NCBI RefSeq assembly: GCF_023715465.1
Contig: NZ_JAMBOE010000015.1
Location: 1 to 64,000, forward strand
Direction of reading: 5' to 3'
Source: Paenibacillus macerans
GTDB lineage: Bacteria > Bacillota > Bacilli > Paenibacillales > Paenibacillaceae
DNA: 64,000 bases
This document shows positions 26,296 to 33,502 of the stretch, piece by piece. The first letter of the stretch is position 1. Each line of letters begins with the position of its first letter. The translations under genes and the position numbers were made by a program. Under the pieces are notes generated by a model. The model saw only the letters and a program-made list of their open reading frames with translations. It made no database searches and had not been told where the DNA came from.

Positions 26296-27234
26296 TTAAA
26301 GGATTCCGCGGATTTCGTCCAAATTTAGGATGCCTTCGGCGCGCATAAACTCGGTCAGCCCGGCTACCAATTGCTCGCCCGCACGCGGCTGCACGAAATT
26401 GTAGGTCCCGATCTGGACAACGGCCGCCCCCGCCATAATAAACTCGATGATATCCTCGGCGCTGCTGATGCCGCCCATGCCCATCACCGGAATCGTAACG
26501 GCCCGGCACACCTGATGGACCATCCTTAATGCGATCGGCTTGATCGCCGGTCCCGACAAACCGGCGTACAGGTTGTCGAATACGCTGCGCCGCCGGTAAA
26601 TGTCGATTTTCATCGCCGAAAACGTGTTGACCAGCGAGACCCCGTCCGCGCCCTCCTCCTGGCACATCGCAGCCATCCCGGCGATGTCTTCGGCATTGGG
26701 GGACAGCTTGACGATCAGCGGCAGCTTCGTGGCCGCGCGCACCTCGCGGACGACGCCGCGGGCGATCTCCGTTTTGATCCCGTAGGCCATTCCGCCTTCC
26801 TTCACATTGGGGCAGGAGATATTTAACTCGATCATATCGACCGCCTGACGCCCCTCCCGCTTGCGCCGGGCGGCGTCCTCATCGATCAGGCGCGCGCCCT
26901 CCGCGTATTCCTCCAGCGTGTTTCCGCCCAAGTTGGCGATTCGCGCCAAATCGAGCTTTTCCCAATATGGACATTCTTCTTGGAGAAAGGCGGCGACGCC
27001 CGGATTTTCCAACCCAACGCTGTTAAGCATCCCGGATGGCGTCTCGGCCGCCCGGAGGCCGTCGTTCCCGGCCTTCGAATGCAGGGTCAAGCCTTTGCCG
27101 CAGATCCCTCCAAGCCGGTTGAGATCATACAGCGCACCGTACTCCCGTCCGAAACCAAACGTACCGGAAGCCATGACGATCGGGTTTTTAAAGGAAACCC
27201 CGGCGATGGAACAAGACAAGTCGATCCCGCTCAC
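26296..27234 (-). CDS. pyrD: Dihydroorotate dehydrogenase class 1B catalytic subunit (PyrD-type)
   Basis: 312 residues, an FMN-binding TIM barrel. The class-1 catalytic cysteine is C141 in LNISCPNVKEGG, and the FMN-phosphate segment is PVMGMGGISSAEDIIEF. Class 1B enzymes pass electrons from dihydroorotate to NAD+ through PyrK. The GTG start follows AGGAGGTG and overlaps the pyrK stop by four bases, fixing the pairing. No other pyr gene is in the window; instead the operon continues into an LpdD-like gene and molybdenum-cofactor genes. A related dihydropyrimidine-type dehydrogenase activity is an alternative. Confidence 0.88.
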   Translation of the reverse strand: MSGIDLSCSIAGVSFKNPIVMASGTFGFGREYGALYDLNRLGGICGKGLTLHSKAGNDGLRAAETPSGMLNSVGLENPGVAAFLQEECPYWEKLDLARIANLGGNTLEEYAEGARLIDEDAARRKREGRQAVDMIELNISCPNVKEGGMAYGIKTEIARGVVREVRAATKLPLIVKLSPNAEDIAGMAAMCQEEGADGVSLVNTFSAMKIDIYRRRSVFDNLYAGLSGPAIKPIALRMVHQVCRAVTIPVMGMGGISSAEDIIEFIMAGAAVVQIGTYNFVQPRAGEQLVAGLTEFMRAEGILNLDEIRGIL

Positions 27235-27935
27235 GCAAACACCACCTCCTCCACCGGAAAAACGGGACCATCCGTGCACGCTTTTTTGCGGCCATCCCGG
27301 CATTTCACGCTGCACACCAAACAAGCGCCGATACCGCAGGCCATCCGGTTTTCCAGGGACACGTACACCTTGGCCCGGCTTTCCGGGCTCGTCTGCTTTT
27401 GCTGCACGGCTTGCAGCATCGGATGCGGTCCGCAGGCGATGATCGTATCATATGCGCCAAAATCGACGCGGTCGAGTATCGATCCGCCCACATCCACCAA
27501 AATCCGGCCCGTAGACGCCTGGCGAAACTCCTCCACCATGTACGCTTCCCGGCTGAAGCCGAGAAATACATCGGCCTGCGGCGCCGTTTTCAAGGCAAAA
27601 TAAAACGGGGCGATGCCGATGCCGCCGCCGACAAATGCCGTTTTCCCCGCCAACGGGGGAAAGCCGTTGCCAAAGGGCCCTTCCATTTGGAGCGGATCGC
27701 CGGGCTTCAGCTGGGAGATCAGCCTGGTTCCTTCCCCGGCAACCCGGTACAAAAATCCGATCCGGTCCTCCGTCAAATCAAAAATACTGATCGGCCGCGA
27801 CAGCAAAGGATACCTTTCGCCGGCGCGGAGCATATAAAACTGGCCCATTTTCCCGGCAAAGCGGCCTTCCGCCGTCAATAAAAACACGCCGTCAGCAATG
27901 TGCCTGTTGCTAACCACAATAGCCACCAAATCCAC
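27231..27935 (-). CDS. pyrK: Dihydroorotate dehydrogenase electron-transfer subunit (PyrK-type)
   Basis: 234 residues in the ferredoxin-reductase fold. The flavin motif RPIS is at 47-50, the NAD-binding part begins at FVGGGIGIAP (101-110), and the C-terminal [2Fe-2S] site uses C200, C205, C208 (ACGIGACLVC) and C220 (CTDGPVF); C212 is extra. It transfers electrons from the PyrD FMN through FAD and the cluster to NAD+. The start codon is uncertain: GTG at 27935, or a TTG or GTG two or three codons later that sits better behind GAAGAGG. First gene of the operon. Confidence 0.88.
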   Translation of the reverse strand: MDLVAIVVSNRHIADGVFLLTAEGRFAGKMGQFYMLRAGERYPLLSRPISIFDLTEDRIGFLYRVAGEGTRLISQLKPGDPLQMEGPFGNGFPPLAGKTAFVGGGIGIAPFYFALKTAPQADVFLGFSREAYMVEEFRQASTGRILVDVGGSILDRVDFGAYDTIIACGPHPMLQAVQQKQTSPESRAKVYVSLENRMACGIGACLVCSVKCRDGRKKACTDGPVFPVEEVVFA

Positions 27936-28079
27936 CTCTTCCTTACGTCTGCTTCATCAAAGGATGCAATTTTTCGGGAAGAACGTCTGTGATGTTTTTC
28001 ATAACATGCATCTTGATAAATCCCGGTAAAGATGGGCATACCAAATCATAACAACACCCGGACGAAGGAGGAAAATTCG

Positions 28080-28934
28080 TTGTCTACCCTGTTCAGAAAC
28101 TTGCTGATTTCCATTTTCATTTCCATTTTAGCGGTGACCGGTTTATCGGGGGGAAGCATGCCCGTCATGCCGGCCCTTTCCGAAACGCCCCACGCTGCGG
28201 CTGCCGCACTAAAGCCTAACGACACGGAAGCAAGCGTCACAGCCGCCGTACAGGTTCAGGCGAACGCCAAGCCCAAGCCGGCCGATTTAAGCGAGCTCCA
28301 GCGCAAATATTCCGAAACCTTTAAATTTCACGGACCTAGAGTCAAGCAGGTGGCGCTGACGTTTGATGACGGGCCGGACCCGAGATTTACGCCGCGGGTT
28401 TTGGACGTTTTGCAAAAACAAGGCGTAAAGGCAACCTTTTTTGTCGTCGGCAACCGGGCGAAAAAATTCCCCGCGCTCGTAAAACGGATCCACCACGAGG
28501 GCCACCTCATCGGCAATCATTCCTTTGGCCACCCGAATTTCGGAAAACGGTCGCTAAAGCAGTTTCAAGCGGAAATTTTACGCACGGATAAAATCATTCA
28601 GCAAACCGTCGGGTATCGGCCGAAGCTGATCCGTCCTCCTTACGGCGAAATCCGCGAATCTCAAATCCAATGGGTTAAGAAAAACGGCTACACCATCGTT
28701 AACTGGAACGTGGATTCGCTGGATTGGAAAGGGCTGGACAAGTCCAATGTCGAAGCCAACGTACTCGGCGCCGCAGGGCCCGGGTCGATCGTGCTTTTCC
28801 ACGCCGGAGGGGGCGTCGGATCTAATTTAAACGGGACGGTCCAGGCTTTGCCGGACATTATTCAAACGATGCGGGCCAAAGGTTACCAGTTTGTCGATTT
28901 GGCCGAATTGCTGCATACGACGAAGTATAGATAA
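28080..28934 (+). CDS. Secreted polysaccharide deacetylase
   Basis: 284 residues. A signal peptide or N-terminal membrane segment (about 1-40) and an Ala/Lys-rich linker precede a NodB domain from about 85. Motifs are visible: TFDDGPDPRFT (metal Asp), NHSFGHPNF (metal His pair), RPPYGE, NWNVDSLDW and IVLFHAGG. It should deacetylate peptidoglycan or a related N-acetyl polymer outside the membrane. The start is a TTG after AAGGAGG; the frame extends to 28032 through non-coding sequence. It diverges from the pyrK operon. Confidence 0.9.
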   Translation: MSTLFRNLLISIFISILAVTGLSGGSMPVMPALSETPHAAAAALKPNDTEASVTAAVQVQANAKPKPADLSELQRKYSETFKFHGPRVKQVALTFDDGPDPRFTPRVLDVLQKQGVKATFFVVGNRAKKFPALVKRIHHEGHLIGNHSFGHPNFGKRSLKQFQAEILRTDKIIQQTVGYRPKLIRPPYGEIRESQIQWVKKNGYTIVNWNVDSLDWKGLDKSNVEANVLGAAGPGSIVLFHAGGGVGSNLNGTVQALPDIIQTMRAKGYQFVDLAELLHTTKYR

Positions 28935-28937
28935 AAA

Positions 28938-28984
28938 GAAAAGCGCGAGGCATCAGACCCTATAGTCTAGCGCTCGCGCTTTAT
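28938..28984. terminator. Bidirectional terminator
   Basis: AAAGCGCGAG pairs with CTCGCGCTTT around a small inner stem, between the convergent deacetylase and LysM-3D genes. Confidence 0.85.
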
Positions 28985-29008
28985 AAATTGGCTTACCAAA
29001 AATGAACC

Positions 29009-29665
29009 TTACTTCAGCACGTACAGGGTCACATCCTGAAACCCGAACGTCATGGCGGATGCTTTGCTGCCGGGAATGAAGATGTCGACGCGCTTGCCTT
29101 TAATCGCGCTCCCCTGATCGCTGGCGGTGGCCACGAACGCCTGCTTCGGCAAACCTTCATGGTCATAGCCGGTGACCAGCACTTTCGTTCCCATCGGAAT
29201 CACGCTAGGGTCGACGGCGATCGTACCAAGCTTCAGCGGGTTGCCGAAATAATCGACCGCACCCCATTTTCCGTTTTCGTCGGCGGCTGCCGAGTAAGCC
29301 GATGCTTTCACCTGAATCGTATTGGAATAATTAAACGTTTTTCCCCAGGCCTCGACGACTTTGTCCGTTGCCAATACGTTTGGCTCCGACGCCGCTTCGG
29401 CTTTCATCGTCTTTGCCGCAGGAGCTTCCGTTCCCGGAATCGTCAACTTCAACCCTTCGTATATATTGCCGGGATCAATCCCTTTATTGGCGTCCATCAA
29501 TTGCTCCAAGCCGACCCCGTATTTCTTGGACAACAGATAGAAGGTATCTCCTTCCCCTGCCTTATGTACCGCATCAGCGTGCACAGGTACCGTTTGCAAA
29601 ACCGCCGCTAAACTTGCGGCCACCAGTGTTGTTTTTGTGATTTTCGAAAATATACGATTTCTCAA
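29009..29665 (-). CDS. LysM-3D domain cell-wall protein (YocH-like)
   Basis: 218 residues. Signal peptide (about 1-31, ending VHADA), one LysM peptidoglycan-binding domain (about 32-78, GEGDTFYLLSKKYGVGLEQL), a linker, and a C-terminal 3D domain (about 115-217) with its three aspartate motifs: TIAVDPSVIPMGTKV, ATASDQGSAIKG and KRVDIFIP. 3D domains of this kind are lytic or wall-remodelling enzymes, as in YocH. The start is a TTG after AAAAGGAGG. A c-di-AMP riboswitch lies immediately upstream, tying wall turnover to c-di-AMP. Confidence 0.9.
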   Translation of the reverse strand: MRNRIFSKITKTTLVAASLAAVLQTVPVHADAVHKAGEGDTFYLLSKKYGVGLEQLMDANKGIDPGNIYEGLKLTIPGTEAPAAKTMKAEAASEPNVLATDKVVEAWGKTFNYSNTIQVKASAYSAAADENGKWGAVDYFGNPLKLGTIAVDPSVIPMGTKVLVTGYDHEGLPKQAFVATASDQGSAIKGKRVDIFIPGSKASAMTFGFQDVTLYVLK

Positions 29666-29683
29666 CTGTCCGTCCTCCTTTTA

Positions 29684-29830
29684 TACGCCTGCGGAGTTAG
29701 TTGTCGGATTCGGGAAAAAGGATATCCCCGGCGCCCTGTTTCAGCGCTTCACCCCAAGAAAACCGGCCTCGTCCGTTAAACGCTCCGTTTTTCGGTGAAT
29801 CATCCCCCGCACCTGCCGAGGCAAGTTTTG
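29684..29830 (-). ncRNA. c-di-AMP riboswitch (ydaO/yuaA type)
   Basis: On the minus strand the conserved blocks occur in order: GCGGGGGA near 29803-29810, CTTGGGGTGAA in the middle, and the 3' signature CCGACAACTAACTCCGCAGG near 29686-29706. These match the ydaO/yuaA class from memory. The class usually turns genes for wall hydrolases and potassium transport off when c-di-AMP is high. Here its 3' end lies about 3 bases from the AAGGAGG of the LysM-3D gene, with no terminator between, suggesting translational control. The 5' boundary is approximate. Confidence 0.85.
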
Positions 29831-29949
29831 GCTTACCTGAATATATCACAATTTTGTAACCATTGGGGCAGGAAATAGTATCCATAACGCGCAAACCCGC
29901 ATTCCCATGCGATAAATTCGTTGAAGAAATCATGACAAATCGGTAAAAC

Positions 29950-30135
29950 CGGAAGTGGATAGCGGTCATTTTGGGCGTTATTTGGCCAAATAGGCAGGCA
30001 AACAAAAAATAGCGGTCATTTTTGTCCTTATTGTTCAACGGAGCAAGAAAAATCCGCCTCTTGGCGGCATCTGCCCGAGAATAGGTACAAAAAATTCCGC
30101 TATTTCAACCTGAAGCGTAAAATGTCCGGCAATAA
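29950..30135. repeat. Intergenic hairpin repeat R2, copy C
   Basis: Contains two direct copies of a 14-base unit, ATAGCGGTCATTTT (29959-29972 and 30009-30022), each followed by a GTTATT/CTTATT segment. Inverted counterparts lie near 30097-30103 and 30126-30140. It shares the theme ATAGnGGnnnn followed by CTTATT with the copies at 46.98 and 49.84 kb. The rest of 29831-30188 shows no gene. Confidence 0.55.
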
Positions 30136-30188
30136 GACCCTTTTTTACCGCTAAGGGGAAGCCTGGATACATCGGATTGCGATCAACC

Positions 30189-30911
30189 CTACAGCACTTT
30201 GCTTAAAAAATCTTTCGTGCGCTGGTGCTGCGGCGCGCCGAACACCTCCTGCGGGGTCCCCTGCTCCAGAATCACGCCCTGATCCATGAACAGAATCCGG
30301 TCGCCGACCTCGCGGGCAAAGCCCATTTCATGGGTGACAATGACCATCGTCATCCCCCGCTCCGCCAGGTTCTTCATTACGTCCAGCACCTCGCCGACCA
30401 TTTCCGGGTCAAGCGCCGAAGTAGGCTCGTCAAACAGCATCACATGTGGCTCCATCGCCAGCGCGCGGGCGATGGCAATCCGCTGCTTCTGCCCGCCGGA
30501 CAGCTGGGAAGGATACGCATCCCGCTTATCCTCCAGCCCGACCGTGTGCAATAGATCCATGGCGATCGCTTCGGCTTTGCCCTTGTCAAGCTTTTTCACG
30601 CGGATCGGCGCCAGCGTAATGTTGTCGAGAACGGTTTTGTGCGGGAACAGGTTGAAATGCTGGAACACCATGCCCATTTTCTCGCGGGTTTTGTTGATGT
30701 TGTGCCCCTTCCCGGTAATCGATCCGCCTTCGAAACGGATTTCGCCTTCGGTCGGAACCTCCAGCAGGTTCAGGCAGCGCAAAAACGTGCTTTTCCCCGA
30801 TCCGCTGGGACCGATGACGACGACGACCTCGCCTTTGGAAATTTCCAGGTCGATCCCCTTCAAAATGTGCAACTGGCCAAACTTTTTATGCAAACCTTTA
30901 ACGGTGATCAC
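30189..30911 (-). CDS. glnQ: Glutamine-type amino acid ABC transporter, ATP-binding protein
   Basis: 240 residues, a complete ABC ATPase: Walker A GPSGSGKST, Q-loop VFQHFNLFPHKT, signature LSGGQKQR, Walker B VMLFDEPTSALDP and the switch His in VTHEMGFA. It energises uptake of polar amino acids, probably glutamine, glutamate or a related one. The GTG start overlaps the permease gene by 14 bases. Last gene of a binding protein-permease-ATPase operon. Confidence 0.9.
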   Translation of the reverse strand: MITVKGLHKKFGQLHILKGIDLEISKGEVVVVIGPSGSGKSTFLRCLNLLEVPTEGEIRFEGGSITGKGHNINKTREKMGMVFQHFNLFPHKTVLDNITLAPIRVKKLDKGKAEAIAMDLLHTVGLEDKRDAYPSQLSGGQKQRIAIARALAMEPHVMLFDEPTSALDPEMVGEVLDVMKNLAERGMTMVIVTHEMGFAREVGDRILFMDQGVILEQGTPQEVFGAPQHQRTKDFLSKVL

Positions 30912-31560
30912 TGGTCTTCAACTTCCTTTCGAACACGCCCAAAATACGGGACAAGGTGAATGTCAAAATAAAGTACATGATTGCGATGATCAGATACGGC
31001 TTCATGCCGTCGTACGTAATGGTCACGACCGATTGCGCCTGGAAAATCAGTTCGGTCGTACCGATGATCGATACGATGGACGACTCTTTGATGATCGTGA
31101 TAAACTCGTTGCCGATCGCGGGAAGCACCGATTTGATTGCTTGAGGAATGATGATATGCCGCATCGCCATCCCTTTGGTCATTCCGAGCGAACGGGCGGC
31201 CTCCCCTTGCCCGCGGTCCACGCCCTGGATGCCGGCGCGGAAAATTTCCGCCAAATAAGCCGAGCTGTTGATCGACAACGTAATCGCACCGGATTGGATG
31301 GGCGAGAAGTTGATGTCGAACACAAACGCCAGCCCATAGTGAATGATCAGCAATTGCACCATCATCGGTGTGCCGCGTAAAAATTCCACCCAGGCATGGC
31401 CGAGAAAACGCACGATCCACCAAGGCGACATGCGCAGCAAGGCGATGATCAGCCCCAGGAAAAAACCGCAGACCACGCTGATCGCCGCCAGCAGCAGCGT
31501 ATACTGCACGCCGGCCAGAAAGTAGCCCTTATACTCCATAAACATCGAAATCAAATCCAT
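30898..31560 (-). CDS. glnP: Glutamine-type amino acid ABC transporter, permease
   Basis: 220 residues of the His/Glu/Gln/Arg permease family, with about five membrane helices. The EAA loop, which docks the ATPase, reads EAARSLGMTKGMAMRHIIIPQA; LRGTPMMVQL lies upstream in the family-typical place. The ATG follows GAGGAGG. A strong hairpin separates it from the binding-protein gene, so it is expected to be made in lower amounts than that protein. Confidence 0.9.
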   Translation of the reverse strand: MDLISMFMEYKGYFLAGVQYTLLLAAISVVCGFFLGLIIALLRMSPWWIVRFLGHAWVEFLRGTPMMVQLLIIHYGLAFVFDINFSPIQSGAITLSINSSAYLAEIFRAGIQGVDRGQGEAARSLGMTKGMAMRHIIIPQAIKSVLPAIGNEFITIIKESSIVSIIGTTELIFQAQSVVTITYDGMKPYLIIAIMYFILTFTLSRILGVFERKLKTSDHR

Positions 31561-31600
31561 AAAGCCTTCATTCCTCCTCGTTTACCTCAAACCCTTACGC

Positions 31601-31642
31601 AAAAAAACAGAAAATAGCGAAAAAGACCTTCGCTATTTTCTG
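31601..31642 (-). terminator. Intra-operon terminator between binding protein and permease
   Basis: A perfect 14-bp stem (CAGAAAATAGCGAA with TTCGCTATTTTCTG), followed on the minus strand by TTTTTTT. It lies inside the importer operon and would reduce read-through into permease and ATPase genes. Confidence 0.85.
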
Positions 31643-31659
31643 CAGGTTGCAATCCGCCA

Positions 31660-32514
31660 TTATTTCTCGGCCAGCGCGCTCGCTTCAGTGACGAATTTAT
31701 CGATGCTGCCGTCGCCGATCAAGCGGTCCAGCGTGGAATTCACTTGATCCAGCAACTCCTGGTTGCCTTTCTTCACGCCGATTACATAACCCTCATCTTC
31801 GTTTTCCGGTTTGGCGTCGGTGATGACAAGCCCTTTGACGTTCTTAACGAACGATTCCGCTACCGGACCTTCCAAAATGGCCGCATCCACACGGTTCGTA
31901 TTTAGCTGCATAATAATATCGTTGATTTTGGCCAGTGAAGTCAGTTTAGCGTTCGGGACCTTCTTGGCCATTTCCTCTTGAATGGAGCCTAGCTGCACGC
32001 CGATTTTAGCGCCCTCCAGCGATTCCATCGTGCTGAATTTGTCTTTATCCGCTTCACGGGTCACTACCGCCTGCTCGGCTTTGTAGTAAATTTTCGACAT
32101 ATCGATTTGCTTGGCGCGTTCCGGCGTCGGGCTCAGCCCCGAAATGACCAGATCCACCCGGCCGCTTGCCAGCTCGTTCAGCAAGGAGTCGAACTTCAAA
32201 TCCTTAATCTCCAGCTTCGCGCCCATGTCTTTGGCGATTTCATTGGCGATCTCTACGTCGAACCCGACGATTTGGTCTTCGCCTTGCTCGTTTTTAATGT
32301 GGAACTCGTACGGCGGGAAATCCGCGCTCATGCCAATCGTCAATGTTTTGTCCGCTGTGGTTGTATCCGGTTCGGCCGCTTGCGCGCCGTTTTGTGTGGT
32401 TTGGCCTCCGCTATTGCCGGCCTGGCCTGCACTGTTATTTTTTCCCTGTCCGCAGGCTGCCAACACGAAAGTTAGCATCAAGACAGCTGTTAGTAATATG
32501 CCCCATTTTTTCAT
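31660..32514 (-). CDS. glnH: Amino acid ABC transporter substrate-binding lipoprotein
   Basis: 284 residues. Lipobox FVLAAC (lipidated C21), then a Gly/Asn/Gln-rich linker, then an SBP family 3 domain with TIGMSADFPPYEF at its start, GFDVEIANEIAKDMGAKL and DLVISGLSPTPERAKQIDMS. It captures an amino acid outside the membrane and delivers it to the permease encoded downstream. Glutamine is inferred from similarity. The ATG follows AGGAGAG. The upstream gap to 32681 holds an AT-rich promoter region only. Confidence 0.9.
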   Translation of the reverse strand: MKKWGILLTAVLMLTFVLAACGQGKNNSAGQAGNSGGQTTQNGAQAAEPDTTTADKTLTIGMSADFPPYEFHIKNEQGEDQIVGFDVEIANEIAKDMGAKLEIKDLKFDSLLNELASGRVDLVISGLSPTPERAKQIDMSKIYYKAEQAVVTREADKDKFSTMESLEGAKIGVQLGSIQEEMAKKVPNAKLTSLAKINDIIMQLNTNRVDAAILEGPVAESFVKNVKGLVITDAKPENEDEGYVIGVKKGNQELLDQVNSTLDRLIGDGSIDKFVTEASALAEK

Positions 32515-32681
32515 TCGTCTCTCTCCTGTCCTTTTTTCCGCAAATTATTAACGTGATCATTACTGGGCTAATTATAAATCAGATTGTATATATATGCAAA
32601 GGATTTTCATGCCATTCATCAGATTTTCACACATTAACCGTTCCCCGTTCTCCCGCGTGCCCTTCATTTATAATACTTTGG

Positions 32682-33120
32682 TCAATTATTACCGCTTGAC
32701 CCTCGGCCACTTATGGCGCGGCACATATTGAACCATGGTTTGATATACACCCCCCATTGGTCATCATCGAGCGTGCCGGCAGGCTTTTCATTATCGATGT
32801 TTAGCTTTCTTCGCAGTTGCTTCATTTGCGGCGGTGTAAAAATTCCGCGAAAAGCAAACTCAATCGGGGCGTCTGGCTGCTTGAGCGCATATTCTGCAAG
32901 CCCGAGAAAGACGTTGTGGTCTTTATGCGGCAATACAGGTTCCCGTTTTCGAGTGATCATCACCATGGCTGAATCCACGCTTGGCGGCGGAGAGAAATGA
33001 TCTCTCGATATTTCTTTGACAAAACGAATATCAAACCACATCTTCCAAACCAGAACATAGGAATTTTTAAGAAGAAGACCCAGCCTTATTCGAATAAGAG
33101 GGTGAACTGAAGAAAGCCGC
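32682..33120 (-). pseudogene. Truncated Erm(D)-type 23S rRNA adenine methyltransferase
   Basis: Reading open from 33120, the frame encodes about 145 residues matching only the C-terminal half of Erm(D)/Erm(K)-type proteins: KNSYVLVWKMWFDIRF, HFSPPPSVDSAMVMITRK, LAEYALKQPDAP, FRGIFTPPQMKQLRRKL. The N-terminal ~155 residues with the SAM-binding motifs and the catalytic NIPY are missing; an in-frame TGA lies just before 33120. A full enzyme methylates A2058 and gives macrolide-lincosamide-streptogramin resistance; this fragment cannot. It lies directly behind its own leader attenuator, so an internal deletion is the likely history. Confidence 0.85.
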
Positions 33121-33126
33121 TGTCAA

Positions 33127-33166
33127 ATAAAAATAAAAAAAGAAAGGCAAAATGAGCTGCCTTTCT
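33127..33166 (-). terminator. Attenuator of the erm leader
   Basis: Stem AGAAAGGCA/TGCCTTTCT followed on the minus strand by TTTTTTTATTTTTATTT. A second hairpin, CTCCGC/GCGGAG (33231-33251), lies between it and the leader peptide. The arrangement fits the transcriptional attenuation known for erm(K)-type genes. Confidence 0.75.
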
Positions 33167-33268
33167 GCATAATTACATATTTCTATGCGCAAATGAAGAT
33201 TATTAAAAAAGGACAGACTTATCCCGTTTACTCCGCATACACAAAGCGGAGCCTTTGAACGTATTTAA

Positions 33269-33313
33269 TTAACGGTTCAAAGTTGGGAAGCGAAGTCTTA
33301 TCGATTGTGTCAT
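33269..33313 (-). CDS. Erm(D)-type macrolide-sensing leader peptide
   Basis: A 14-codon frame encoding MTQSIRLRFPTLNR, starting behind AAGGAGG (33325-33331). It differs by three residues from the ErmD/ErmK leader peptide as I recall it (MTHSMRLRFPTLNQ) and keeps the RLR motif at which ribosomes stall with bound macrolide. Stalling normally rearranges the downstream hairpins to permit erm expression. Here the sensor is intact while the enzyme it should induce is truncated. The region 33121-33502 otherwise holds only leader hairpins and the promoter area of the GH13 gene. Confidence 0.85.
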   Translation of the reverse strand: MTQSIRLRFPTLNR

Positions 33314-33502
33314 TTTTTAATAATCCTCCTTAAAGTTTTAAAAATAAAATTTCGATTATAAAAGGCCATTAAATAAAAGTCAAGCATACCGGGCCTTCTA
33401 AACCGGCTATCCTGTCATCCGACGGTTCATGCTCCGCGAAAAGTTTGGGAATAATGGGACCATGGAAACCAATACTCGATGAAAAAGAGGAGGCGTCTAT
33501 CC

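Noticed and set aside
29697..30038. 113-residue frame upstream of the LysM-3D gene
   Set aside because: It coincides with the c-di-AMP riboswitch and part of repeat R2; no ribosome site or family match.
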